Positions 31,964 to 43,300 of a stretch of 64,000 bases of DNA are shown in pieces; within the stretch, counting starts at the first letter, position 1, and the number at the start of each line of letters is the position of its first letter. The notes below the pieces were generated by a model that was given only the letters and a program-made list of their open reading frames with translations, did not search any database and was not told where the DNA came from. The position numbers and the translations under genes are program-made. This stretch comes from Tribonema minus (Eukaryota > Sar > Xanthophyceae > Tribonematales > Tribonemataceae). The stretch is from contig JAFCMP010000046.1 in NCBI GenBank assembly GCA_017506865.1, positions 1,426,001-1,490,000 of the forward strand, given 5' to 3'.

Positions 31964-33473
31964 ATGGGCCTCAGCAGATGCGTCGGCGCGCTTTGCATAA
32001 TCCTGCTGCTTAGCGTCAGCGCCATGCCTCATACGGAGGCGAACGATAGCGAGGTCCAACCTGGTCCGGGGCTGCGGTTTAACGAGCTTTCAGAGCAGGC
32101 AGAGAAGGGTGATTGGTAAGAGTGCATACCGTGTACAACAGCGCGCAACAAAACTGTTGAGCAGGCCGCCTTCACGCACCGCTGCCAGCCTCGTGTCGCC
32201 AATTAACGCAGAGCAGTAGATTGAAACGAACCGCCAAAACACGGTTGATGAAAGTGCGGCTTGCGACAGCGTGGCTGCTCCTGCTATAGGAGTAGAGGTC
32301 GATTGACTCTAGCATTGAAGCTGCTGAGCTATCACCTTCTGTAGCTACTGTAAATACAATTGGTGTCAAGGAAGAGGATTGAAACGTGCAGATCCACTGA
32401 TTCGCACCAGGAGGAATGTCAATGTCACATTGCACCAACTAGCAGGCGACTTGACTGCACATGATGAGTTGTGGCATTGGCGTTGAACATCCGGTGTCTC
32501 TGAAAACCTCTGGCGAATACAAACTTCGAACACAGGAAAACTAGTCGACTACTAGATAGCAACAGACCTCATTCACTCGGGCAATGTCATGCAAAGAGTC
32601 GAACCGATGTACAGCTGCCCTAGGGCCGCTGTGTAGATCTGCAGGTAGTACAGAGCTGCAGCATACAGTAACTGAACGACTTTGTCAGCAGGCAAACACG
32701 CACTTCAAAGTGAACACCCGAGTTTCCGCCTGCATATGCACGTGCTCGCCCACAGGTATGATAATACCTCGAAGAGCATGCTTGTGAGTATCGAGAAGGG
32801 AGACGTCAACGGCAACGGCAACGACTGCAGCGGCAGTTTCGTGTACATGAGCGCCAGGCTCCACCGTGACAACAACTACAACAGCAACAAGAGCGGCGTC
32901 CCGGGGCACTGGTTGTTTGACTCCGTCAGTGTTACCTACAACAAGGGGGCGTGGCGCGACTGCATTGGCGACGAGTTAACCACGAACAGCCTTGCCTACT
33001 ACAACTCCAACCCCTGCTGCAGCGACAGCGTGTCGCTCGAAGGGTTTGGGAACATCGACCCTGAGGTGGGCTCTTTCACGCTTGGTTTGAAGAAGCAGCT
33101 CATCACTGCAACAGCCAACGTCAAGGTCCCCGTGTACGAGGTCTCGTCAAGTTCGACATCCAACAGCGGAGACCCTCAGATGCCGGTTGCCACAGCTGTG
33201 TTGGCGCTCAAGCTGGGCTGTGTCAACGTCATCAACAGGCACGTCGCCCTGGCCGGCAAAAGCTGCACACGCGGCGATTGCGTCACCGTTAAAGGTGACC
33301 AGAGCGCCTACTGGTGCACTAGCAAGGCGGGTGACGCAGCCCTCACAGGCACTATGGAGCTGCGGGATCACACCAAGCCAAAGTGGAAGGTAGACATCGC
33401 CAAGCTGCCCGCCGGCTACACTCTGGTCGCACGCGCAGACTTGCATACCGACACCAGCAAGGTGACTGCTTGA
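31964..33473 (+). CDS. Secreted protein of unknown function
   Basis: Exons 31964-32115 and 32756-33473 join in phase 2 (TG+G = Trp) to 289 residues. The start ATG opens a classic signal peptide (MGLSRCVGALCIILLLSVSA). The mature part is Asn/Ser/Gly-rich with about ten cysteines (DCSGSF, NPCCSD, KSCTRGDC, YWCTSKAG) and an N-glycosylation sequon NTS early on. The C-terminal 100 residues alternate polar and hydrophobic residues (KWKVDIAKLPAGYTLVARAD), suggesting a beta-rich fold. No membrane anchor or catalytic motif is recognised. It is probably extracellular or in the secretory pathway. The gene stands alone, with more than 2 kb of non-coding DNA on both sides. Confidence 0.75.
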
Positions 33474-35563
33474 GCACTGAGGTTGAAGCGCGCAGAGCGT
33501 AAGCGCGGGAGGTTTCGCGCGCGACGGCTCATACCAGACTTGTGTATCATGACGTACTGCAGCCGCATTTCAAGTTGACCGCATGCGTGTAAGATTTAGT
33601 TTTTATTAGCATGTCTTCTGCCAGTGACAAGCGCTCCTGGGAGCGTGCATTGCATGCGCCAGTTGCAGCAGCTACATGGAGGGTATGTATTGAGGTAACC
33701 TGCACACACGTCAAAGCGTGCATGCGCCCATTACAACTTGCATGGGCAGCCGCATATAGTTGGTGTTTATGTTTAAGGATGGGCAGAGCACAATCATTGG
33801 CAAGCAGATTTTGAAGTGGCTGTACGTTTATGCTTTCGTTTGCCCTCAACACAAGGACACTGCCACGTGCCACCCAAAACCTTGCATGAGAGCACCAGCA
33901 CGGAAAGTCGTGTCTGTCACTGGCTGTTCTCGTGTTTGTAGCAGCCAATCTGCTGTGATGCCGCTGAAACCTCCCGAAGGGCATATAGTGTTGGTATTGA
34001 TGATTTAGGCTGTAGAACAGTGCCGGACGTCTGGTCAGTGACCATTTACAAGTCAGTAATGCTACAGTTCTTCTTTTTTTTAGCTGCACACATTCCGCTT
34101 GCCAAGGTGCTGATTGTATTCCGGAATCACTCGGTGATTTTAGGCAAATATGCACGACAATGATGCTGATCATAGCAGCTCATACCTGCTTCACGGCGGT
34201 GTGTCGCTGACCAGATTTCGAAGGCTGCTGTCTGATGGAGGAACTTGGAGTCACGAATGCTGTTGTTTGCGGTCCACAGCATATTGGTAGGGGTCATCTT
34301 GAAAGGGCTCATGTTGTAAAGCCGTTTGATGCTAGATTATGGCATCAACCTGCAGACTGACCATGCTGACTTGCATGCTAAGAAGGTGAGTTGTATATGG
34401 AGGCTTGAGGTTGTCAAGTATGAGCAGAAGCTCAACAATTGTCATCGACTACTACTGCAGTACAGCACCACGCTCAATCACGCACTGCCAATAGTGTCCA
34501 GGCAAAGCAGTCTTCCATAGCTTCAAGTGTAGTAGCCAATTGCAGGCAACATGCCATATGAGCCTGACGCTTCATATATGTCACTTGTGAGTATGCTTTG
34601 CAGCACCAGAAAACAGACCCACGCATTGTAGCGCATGCAGGCATTGTATAACATGCACGTCTCGCATGCGATCGCACTGTATTTGAAGCAGTGCAGAGTG
34701 CACGGCGAAAAAAAAGTCAAAAACTCAGCCGCAATCATGCGCTAAACTTCCATCATATATCGCTGTATTCTACATGCGGTGCTTCTGGGCCCAATTTGCT
34801 CGAAAGCCATTCACATAATCAGCATCAGTGCCAGCATTGTCAGCATGTCTACTTGGAACAATGAAACACCACAGAACTATCACCATTGCGTGCATGCATG
34901 CGTTATCCATACCCTCACGTGATGCTGCCGCGCTTGTGTTGCAAAGCATGCCAGTGGTCATAAACAGACGTGCAACATCAAAACATTGAAATCCAGGCCG
35001 ATGAAATTGTGCCACATGTACGCTCAAGTCATGATTGCCCGTGTGCAGCAAAGCGCGCTGTATGGCTGACCCACAATGCAGCAGCAGTGCTCCTGGTAAT
35101 GGCTACACAGCTCTGTTCCAAAATCTGCCATACTGGAAGGGCCAATGTGAGAGCTGCAGGCCCTACACACACAAACTTGACCACAGTGTGCACTGCATCG
35201 GCGATGGCACTCACTGCCATTGTGGCACTCTGCACTGACTCGCATGCGTGCCTGTATCACCACTGCAAATTGTCATGTCATGTGCACAGTGATGCTTGCG
35301 CTGGTGAGCTCATATCCTCACACTCAACCAGCACATGTTCCAAATGCTGCTTAAGCTCCATGTGAGGTATCACTCCCTGCCGCAGCAGCGGTGCTGGCGG
35401 TGCAGTGCCAATGTGCAGTCGGTCGTATGGCGGCAGCGTGTATAGTATCTCAGAGGCGTGTGATAGCAGCCCGGCCACCATGTGATGACATTGGGCGCCA
35501 CGATGCCATCAGTCTGCGTAATCGCCCTAAACACACAATCTTTCCAAAGTTTCTGCCTTTGCC
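33474..35563. other. Intergenic, no gene recognised
   Basis: No frame with protein-like composition, no transposon ends and no RNA gene were found on either strand. Confidence 0.5.
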
Positions 35564-35842
35564 ATGGCCCGCAAGGGTGTCTATCAGCTGGAGTGCTGTG
35601 GCGCTAACCCGTTCAATGCCATGTTGTGCGATTGTAAGCTGCCGATCACTAACTTCAAGGTGCTGAAGTGCTCGACAGCGGCGCCGCGCTTGGCACAGGG
35701 GGCTTCAGGGGGGGTGTCAACAGCAGCACGCTTGATGCCAGGGGCTTCTACAGGCGCAGCGACGACGACACGCTTGGCACTAGGGGCTCCGGGGCGGTGG
35801 CGCCGGCGAAACGCTTGGCACGGGGGGCTGCGAGGCGTCTAA
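35564..35842 (+). CDS. Small Cys-containing ORF, hypothetical
   Basis: ATG 35564 opens 92 codons (MARKGVYQLECCGANPFNAM, then LCDCKLPITNFK). The first 32 residues look protein-like, with CC and CDC. From about 35690 the DNA is an imperfect tandem repeat of CGCTTGGCAC-AGGGGCT-type units, giving low-complexity Ala/Gly/Arg sequence. It is convergent with the rhomboid-like gene. It could be a real short protein or a chance frame; no family is recognised. Confidence 0.3.
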   Translation: MARKGVYQLECCGANPFNAMLCDCKLPITNFKVLKCSTAAPRLAQGASGGVSTAARLMPGASTGAATTTRLALGAPGRWRRRNAWHGGLRGV

Positions 35843-35952
35843 ACGTGTCCCTCATGGAGCCATATTCAACAATCAACAGCGCGCTCATCGGCGGCGGCGT
35901 TGGCACTGGTCATGATAGCAGTAACGTCGCCGCCGCGACTGACCGCGCCACC

Positions 35953-37604
35953 CTAGAGCCCGCCTGCGCTGTCGCCATGGGCACCTGCACTGCCACCACG
36001 GTTGCGCGCGCCTCTGCCTGCGCCGATTGCATGACGCGGCGGCCGAACAGCCAGTGCCTGCCGCTTCTCTGCTGCGACAGCTGCAGCAGCCTGCTTTTCC
36101 GCAATAGCAGTGGCAATTGTGCCTGTGGTGCCATGCGCGTAGGTGTACCTGGTCTTCTGCGTTGTAGCCTTGCCACCGCCAAAAGCGCCCCCCACCCACC
36201 GCAGAATATTGAGGAGCTTCGCCTGGGCCGCTGCCATGATCTCGAACAGGCGATCCATAATGAAGGGGTCAATCTCAGCCATATACATGTAGATGGCCAG
36301 GGCTGCCCATGCTATCTGGTTTGCGGGCATGAGCACGTTCACCAAGCACACGAAGAGTGCTGAGCGTCGGTCCACAACACACCTGCAGGGGGGAGAATGA
36401 GCGATGGGGGTGGGGGGGAGGGCAGGGGGGGGGGCGTCAGACTGAGTGCTGTACTCACTTCATGAGCTACTGGGTAGGGTTGCGCGAAACCGTATTTGGC
36501 CACACAAATACATCATGTTTGGGGCGTACTTGGCAACCAGGAATACGTTTTGAGCAAACTTCAACATGACAACATGCTGCACGAAGGGCGTATTTGTGGG
36601 GCATGTGGTGAGACTGCGCAATTCCGAGCATACAGTCCCCCACGAAAGCGGCACTTGAACCCAACAATAAACTTCAAAGTACGCTTTTGTGCAACCCTAT
36701 GAGCCAGTGAGTCATAGCGGTTTGACAGCAGGGCACTGGCAGACGGGTCACTGGTCACTCACCCGAGTGCAATGAGCACACCGCAGGAGCCCAGCGCGCA
36801 CGAGTAGTACCAGCCATCAAAGCCTGCGCAGTGCAGCGCGTAAGGCAGCGCAACTTGCACTAGGCTCGACAACACCCACAGCACCGCCACGATGCAGGCA
36901 AAGGGTACACTGCCTTTAGCGCCCTCCAGCTTCGTCCCCAGCCTGAAAAGGGTCACCATATTGATCCTGCGAGCACCAGCGGAAAGCGCGTGAAACCCTC
37001 TGGCTTTGGTGGCAAGAAGTTGAAAAATGCCAGTGAAGCAAAGAAAACACTTCGCATGGATGCATGTGCCGGGCAGCAACGTTAACGCTAATTGCTTGCC
37101 ATGATGCACTCGCATTGGATGCATCATCAAGGCGCGAGTACCATAGTATGGCCCCTGGTAGTGTGACGAGCACTGCAACAGCGCGACGCTTGTCACACCT
37201 GCAAACAATGCGCACGGTGCCACTCACCCCAGGTGCACTCGGTCGACATGCACAAGTGACGAACCGAACAGCCGCACCCAGTCTACACGCCCCTCCCAAC
37301 GAAGCTCCACGACCGTCCAGGCGGAATATAGGCACACGTCAATTTGATCGCCAAACAGCAGGCGCCCCATCAGCGGCGTTGCAGCAAGCCAAGCCGGGAT
37401 CTGGGGCTGGGTGGCCGACACAGCCGCCCGTATTGCATACATGAAGACGTTCGCGGCGATGAGGGCAAATGTGACGGGGCGTGTGCGACAGATCCTCTGC
37501 ACTTCGTTCATGACAACAGCGGTGTTGTAGCGCCACCCAGTTCCGCCGGCACCGCCGGATCTTGGACGAAGCCGCAGGGTTAACATAGGCGCGAGCTGGT
37601 CCAT
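35953..37604 (-). CDS. Rhomboid-like protein (RHBDL4 type), probably inactive
   Basis: Exons 37604-37228, 36966-36763 and 36382-35953 join in phase 2 at both introns to 336 residues. The rhomboid core is clear: DWVRLFGSSLVHVDRVHLGI, NMVTLFRLGTKLEGAKGS, then YYSCALGSCGVLIAL in the place of the YxCAVGFSGVLFAL segment of RHBDL4/RHBDD1. The active-site GxSG is G-S-C-G (residues 185-188), so the nucleophile position is Cys187. The expected catalytic His in the last helix (GHLAG) is replaced: this region reads LMPANQIAWAALAIYM, with Ala near position 220. So this looks like a pseudoprotease, by analogy with iRhoms and derlins, which handle membrane-protein traffic or ER quality control. The C-terminal 100 residues are cytosolic, Ala/Gln/Arg-rich. 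ATG 37604 is the first in frame. Intron 2 holds a candidate mobile element. Confidence 0.8.
36475..36699. mobile_element. Candidate 225-bp inverted-repeat element (MITE-like)
   Basis: The left end TAGGGTTGCGCGAAA and the inverted right end TAGGGTTGCACAAAA match at 13 of 15 bases. Internal segments ACACAAATAC and GTATTTGTGG also pair. It lies inside intron 2 of the rhomboid-like gene, with no coding capacity. No clean target-site duplication is visible next to the ends, so the transposon nature is not proven. Confidence 0.5.
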
Positions 37605-37720
37605 TGGATTGCAATCTGCAGGAGGGCAATCAATGGCGGGCGGGCAACACACGTCAGAGATGTGCTGGCTACGACATGTGTTGACGAGGCAGCAAGTGAA
37701 ATTAAGGGGCTCAGATTATG

Positions 37721-38043
37721 AAGGGCCACTGGCCCGCGCAAGGGCTTGCGTGGCAAGGCATGTTGCAAAGGTGCCTGGTGCTGGGAAGGCGCAATGCAGA
37801 TGACTCAAGGCTTTAACCGGGACTGCTGGTGCCTATATGCACGAGGAGCGAGGGCGTCAAGATCCACGAGTGCACATCCTGAAGAAAGCCACTGGCCAGC
37901 GCAAGAGCTTGTGCAGCAAGGCATGCTGCAAGGGCGCTCGGTGCTGGGCTGGCGCAATGCAGACGACTCAGGCTTCAGGAGGGGCTGCTAGTGCCTATGT
38001 GCACTAAGAGCGAGGGCTTCAAGATCCACGAGTGCATGATTTG
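37721..38043 (+). repeat. Tandem duplication, two copies of about 163 bp
   Basis: Copies 37721-37883 and 37884-38043 share GCCACTGGCC-GCGCAAG, GCTGGCGCAATGCAGA-like and CAAGATCCACGAGTGCA. They lie upstream of the rhomboid-like start codon. No coding frame spans them. Confidence 0.75.
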
Positions 38044-38117
38044 GCGCAGCCGGCGTGTGTTGGGAAACACGGGTTCGGCTGATGCCTATTTGCGGAAAAA
38101 TAGGGCTGTCGCGGTTG

Positions 38118-38360
38118 CTAGATGATCGTCTGGTGCTGGTCCTCGGCACTGCTAGCAAGGCCTCGCAGCAAAGATGTGCATGAACCTGTACAAAACAAAG
38201 AATCTTGCAACAGAAACCAGGTAAGGCATTGAGCAAAGGCGGTCGCTCACCTGCCGTCTGTGGTCCTGTGACTCTGGGCCGCTTTTTGACCTTCTTCTTG
38301 GCGTGGTGGGTGTGGCTGGAGTCCTCAGAGTCCGGATCTTCTTCACGCCAAAAAAAGCAA
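38118..38360 (-). CDS. 3' exons of an unidentified minus-strand gene
   Basis: An exon ending at 38251 (donor GGCAG/GTGAGC) reads REEDPDSEDSSHTHHAKKKV, then KKRPRVTGPQTA, acidic then basic and disordered. The exon 38185-38118 follows after TTTTGTACAG in phase 1 and reads SCTSLLRGLASSAEDQHQTI to a TAG. The 5' border and the rest of the gene are not resolved: a long palindromic TTCAACTTGAAG stretch lies where an acceptor would be expected (38355-38400). Confidence 0.35.
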
Positions 38361-38446
38361 GCTTCAACTTCAAGTTGAAGGTGCGAAAAACTGTTCAACT
38401 TGAAGTAAGCTGTGAAAAAAAGGGGGTGCCACGCTGTGCGCGCCAG

Positions 38447-38635
38447 GCACTGAAATGCGGCTTTTGTCCTACGGCTAACCGTTCAGGACAAGTACGCAAC
38501 TGTGGGTGTGAGCAGAAGCAAGCGTTCGCTCGAGCTTGGGAGCAAGATGATGTGCACGTGCTGTGGGCAACAGACACCATCCGTGATCATGCCAGGAAAA
38601 CCGCACGCTTGACGCTTGACGGCTTGCGCGACGGC
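38447..38635 (+). CDS. Exon-like stretch with CxxC...CxC motif, unresolved
   Basis: Between an acceptor CGCGCCAG and a strong donor (GGC/GTAAGT) 63 codons stay open in phase 0: ALKCGFCPTANRSGQVRNCG, CEQKQAFARAWEQDDVHVLW, then TDTIRDHARKTARLTLDGLR. C-x2-C and C-x-C could bind zinc. The last 30 bases and the donor recur at 39090-39121, where the donor GT has become CT. No partner exon was found with confidence. Confidence 0.3.
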
Positions 38636-39278
38636 GTAAGTGACGTCAAACTGCAGTTGGAGAAAAAAGGAAGGAAATGCACGCATCATGCAGCGCGTAC
38701 AAAATTTGAGTGCGGCCATCTCACCACATCGCTGCGCGCACATGCCCCACGCGCGGAATTGCGAGGAGGAACACGCACATGATCACGTGATCATGATCAT
38801 TACGTTGCGATGGCGAGCGAACCAGCTCGGCAAAGAAGATATCGGGATATTTGCCCGGCCATGTGCTGGCCGTGTGTGTTCGTGACATACGGGTGCGCCG
38901 CGGGCCATCAAACGCGGCGACTACACAACTTCCAGAAGCTTCTTGGACAACACGTAAAACTCGGTGCGATCAAGAAGCAAGCATCGTGCAAAATCGGGGA
39001 GGAGGGAGGGAGGATTAAGTGCTGCTCAACAACGCCGTGAGAGTGCAGAAAAGTATAGAGCGCGATCATTCAACAACATTCTGGCGCAGGATGGCGTGGG
39101 CGACGGCCTAAGTGACGTCAAACGTGTCCGTCCCCGTGTAGGCGGTCAAGGCTGATGCTGAAAACATGGTGACGCTGATCAGGGACAGGATGCTCATTGA
39201 CTGCTCGCGTCAACATGCACGTTTTCAAAAGAGAGCGCACATGTGCACAGCTGTCTGGTGTAAGGTGGCGATGACTGC

Positions 39279-39410
39279 ATGCCGCACGCTAGGAGCGTGT
39301 ACCTGATTGACGTGGATGAAGTAATGAACGACGGCATGCAGACCAACATGGCGCCGTGCGCTGAGGCGCTGTCGAAGCAGTGGTCATTGTTGCTTGATGG
39401 GTTCTGCTGA
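39279..39410 (+). CDS. Short ORF, hypothetical or gene fragment
   Basis: ATG 39279 opens 43 residues (MPHARSVYLIDVDEVMNDGM, then QTNMAPCAEALSKQWSLLL) with protein-like composition. It may be an exon of the same unresolved plus-strand locus as 38447-38635. No family is recognised. Confidence 0.2.
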   Translation: MPHARSVYLIDVDEVMNDGMQTNMAPCAEALSKQWSLLLDGFC

Positions 39411-40327
39411 GGTTGGAGTTAAGGCGCGCTCGGCCTCGCCACAGTGGCTTGCCTGGTGGAAGTGGCCTGCATGCTTGCATCGCTCAGCGTTTTGCGCGTC
39501 ACAATCAAAAAGCAAGCACCTTTGGATGACGAGCATGCCTATGGCCGTTCACCATTACCACATGGGCCACCGCTGCGATGCCGTCAACATAGGAGGCTTT
39601 GGCACACTGCTGACAGATTAACGCCAAGTCTAACATTGCCCACCACCGCGCAGGCAGCGTCATGCATCATCGTTGTTGGGAAGTGTTGACAGACCGTAAT
39701 CGGCACCATGCAACCTGAGGATCTAGGCAGACTGTGAAATGCGTCGTTTAAACTACAGCATGTGTGTAAGGCCACCACGATGAATTATCGCGGCACAGAG
39801 TGCTGGCCACAATGGCACTATGGCTTTGCATTGGAGGCTTCTATCCGTGGAGTCACCATTGTAGTGCTGCGTTGACAAGCGAGAACTGTCAGTGCCCGAT
39901 GTCTCTGGCAATTACAAGGCCGGTGGAAATGCAACCGTCACTGCCTGCTCCCATGTGCTGCATTCCCAACAAGGGAGTTTACTGCATGATTTATTTACAT
40001 GTATGCACATGCACGCATCGCCGCTGTGACATGTGGCTTGTGTTGTCACGTGCATGTCTGCAGTAGCTCATGTCAACTACGCAACATGAAATGCTGCACC
40101 TCTCACTGCACTTCTCACACAAGTAGCCACAACTGTCCGCAGCAAGCGTCGTTGGCACTGTTGAGATGCTGCTGCTTTGGTGGCACGATGGAAGAATGAA
40201 TCTGCACCTTGCTTGATGTGCCGTACATCCAGTGCTTGCAAGGCTGCATTATTGTATTGTCAACGGTGCATCTGCAGTGACTGCAACGCTGCCGCAATTG
40301 CAGCCACGCTCCCCAAGTGCCCAGAGT
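39411..40327. other. Intergenic, no gene recognised
   Basis: No protein-like open frame, RNA gene or repeat family was found here. The minus-strand oxygenase gene ends at 40328. Confidence 0.45.
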
Positions 40328-43300
40328 TTACTCGCTACTCAAAGCAGGAGCCCTCAGCGATATTGCTCTCAGCTCCTCCTGCACTTGCTCCCCTGCTTTG
40401 ATTGGTGGATAGCTTGCCGCTAGCGGCTCGTTTTGAAATCGCTCCAGCGGCTCCAGGGTCTGCAGCAAAAACGAGTTTGACAATCAGTGTCATTTAATCA
40501 TGTTCGCAGCTGAGATCAATTAAGGCAGGTCAGCTGCAGCTGCATGAGTCACGTGATGGTGATGCTCAGCTTCGCTTACACAGTGTGCAGCAACAAGTCT
40601 GCACAGCTATTGAATGACAGAGGCTGTATGATGTAAGGTTGCGCAAAAGGCAATGCTGACATCGGACAGTCAATAAGATGGGTATTTGTCGCCTTTGCCG
40701 CTCACGCAGGTTCAGTATGTGAAGTTACTATTGCGATGGATGCTGCGCAGCAATTTCTACGCCCTTGCCAACAGAGGCACCATCAGCATGGGATGCCTGA
40801 CCTAGCCCGCTGCCGACCTCACGAGTCATGCTGCCAACTCACATGTGATGCAGATTTAGTACAAAGAATCAAAAGCCACTTGACATTGTTGTCAGCAACT
40901 GATGGTCTCTTTGCGCTGATGAAGGGCCCTGCAAACTTCACATTGAAGTACCAACACCTCTGTGCTTTACCTGGTCTGATGCTATGTGGCCAAAGCAGGT
41001 GCTGCTGACCCTCCAAGTGCTTCCGCCCGCCGCCTTGCGTTGCTCAATGGCCTTCAATGTGGCTTCAGTCACGCACACCTGAGACGTACAACAAGCATGA
41101 AGTGACAGACACGTGGAGGTCGTCAGGAAACCCCTTTATGCTATTTAACACTTTCTGACTGGTACTCAGTGCCTTGTCAGCAAGATCGCTTGCCGCTACA
41201 CTGAAGGCGGCATGAACAGTGGAGTTGCAAGTCAAAGTCGTGAACAGAGGAGTTGCAAGCCAAAGATTTGATAACTGCGCATGGCCGCTCTACGCCGATA
41301 CCAAGGCAAGGTCATTGAGACGCAGAACCCGTCCATGTACACCCACGAACGACTCGCGCCGGTGCCATGAACATCAGCGGGGACCCCACATTTATCATTG
41401 CTGCCGGTGCTCTTGGCACCTTCACCGTCAACATGCCTGACGTCAGTGTTGGGCGCGCAGCTTGATGAACAGGCGACATTCTGGAATGAACTTGTTGCAT
41501 GATGCCCCAGCCACGTCTCACCATCCATATATATATCAGGAGCCAGTACTAAAATAGCCATATGCATATGTTTGACACGCCTCGAGAGTTCGCCCGATTG
41601 AACACAATGCGCTCTCAGTTCGGTCGCGTAGGGTAGCGTAACGCACCGACGCCTTTTGCAGGTACTGCAGCTGCCAAGGGGCTGAACACTGTCACGTCCC
41701 TCAAGTCTACATTTTCATGCTCCAATCAACTGTTGCAGTGTATGTGCTGCGTACATACGTACCTCGTGAAAGCCAGCCATGATGTGCCCTGCGGTGAGGT
41801 GCTCCAGCTGCTTGCCTGCCTGCACCAGGAGTGCACCGTTGGGCACTGCCACAGAACATTTCCTGCAATCAAAGGCAGAAGGCATGTTGGTCACCTGCTT
41901 CAGTTACTGCATAGTTTAACACATTGTGCACTGACATTTGAGGTGCAGATGTCTGTGTGTTTGCTGCATGCCCATGAACACTGGCTTTAACAGAGGCGGG
42001 AAGATGGCGTTGTGAGTAAACCCTAGGCCTGACTCGAACCCTAAGTAGGCCTGACCCAGAACAAACTGGTCACCCTTTGGAGCGCCTGCATGGCACCAGA
42101 AATTCACGTGACATATGCGTGTATGTTCAACTACGGGTGTGCACTGCGTATTTCGCAAGTCCTGAAGGTGACTGGCAATGCGCCTCAACTGCAAATGTTG
42201 ACGTCACAGTGTTGAGCGATGCTACCACTATCTCCAATGGTACACATCAGTGCGCGTTTTTGAACAACCTTACTATTTGCTCATACCGACGAGCAGAGGG
42301 TGTTGTGCTTGTGAGAGCGTCGCCAGCCAACGTTGCCAATGAAGTGTATACATAGTCGATAACTGCTGGCAAAGCTGCCGAAACGAGTGGGTCCAGATAG
42401 AAATTCAGTGCGACCGTCTGCACCATCTTCCAAAGCATGCCTCAGCATTGGCATCACTTCATGTTCTACTTCGGAGTGTATTGGCATGGGACTGGGATGA
42501 CGTAAAGTGTGCCTGTGTATATTCAACTTCCAAGTATATTGACATGGGATTGTAACGTCATTTAGTGTGCCTGTGCATACCGCATGTACGCACGTATTTG
42601 ACAGATGTCTGCCACACACGTCCGCTGTATCCGACGGCTCGGAGCCAGAGCCTGTGGTAGTTGTTGTACTTGAAATAATTGTAGAAGTGTATGTCGTCTG
42701 CGCACGCCAATGGCAGTTGCATTGATGTATGCGGCACTGCCATCAGGGCCATTCAAGAGGACATGCCAAACTCTGCTGCTTCTAAGGTTTCAGGTCCCGG
42801 TATATTGTATATGTGACTGTGCAAAGTCTCGTGATACTGTAAATGGCAAGACAGACATCAGGCAAAGCCCCATTCTGCCATGCTAGTTGCCAGCAAATGA
42901 CGGTGTCATATGAGGCCAACGCAGTGCCGATGAATTTATTCATCATGCAAATGCCGTGCTCACGGTTACACACACTATGGCACAGGCCTTGACTTCAAGC
43001 ACTTGTGCCAATGGCTTGTTCAAATGGGCTCACTTGTATTTTGCCTGTGCAACAGCATATCAGAATGATGAAGTACCTGCCATCTCGAAGCCATATGTGT
43101 AGTCCCGGGAAGCGGCTCTTGCCGTGTATGGTAAGAAAGTTCAAGTCAGTGTGGTAACCTGCCAACACCGTGCCGAGCTGCCCGTGTTTTGCTAGGTCAC
43201 TCCCGGTCGGTGCCAGTAAGTGGGGGCCTGACTTCATGCGGGAGCTGCGTTGTGGTGGCGCACAGAGAACTGCCACACATGAGTTCTGTGATGAGGACAC

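Noticed and set aside
32596..32670. AGAGTCGAACC string resembling a tRNA T-loop on the minus strand
   Set aside because: No matching D-loop, anticodon stem or acceptor stem can be folded around it.
33547..34173. 208-codon minus-strand frame
   Set aside because: It has no family character, and its composition matches intergenic sequence.
35668..36363. 231-codon plus-strand frame opposite the last rhomboid exon
   Set aside because: The minus strand carries the conserved rhomboid C-terminal helix with matching splice phase; the plus frame starts in a tandem repeat and has no family character.
42019..42060. ACTCGAACCC string resembling a tRNA T-arm
   Set aside because: It belongs to a run of CCCTAA/GGCCTGA-like repeats and no cloverleaf can be drawn.
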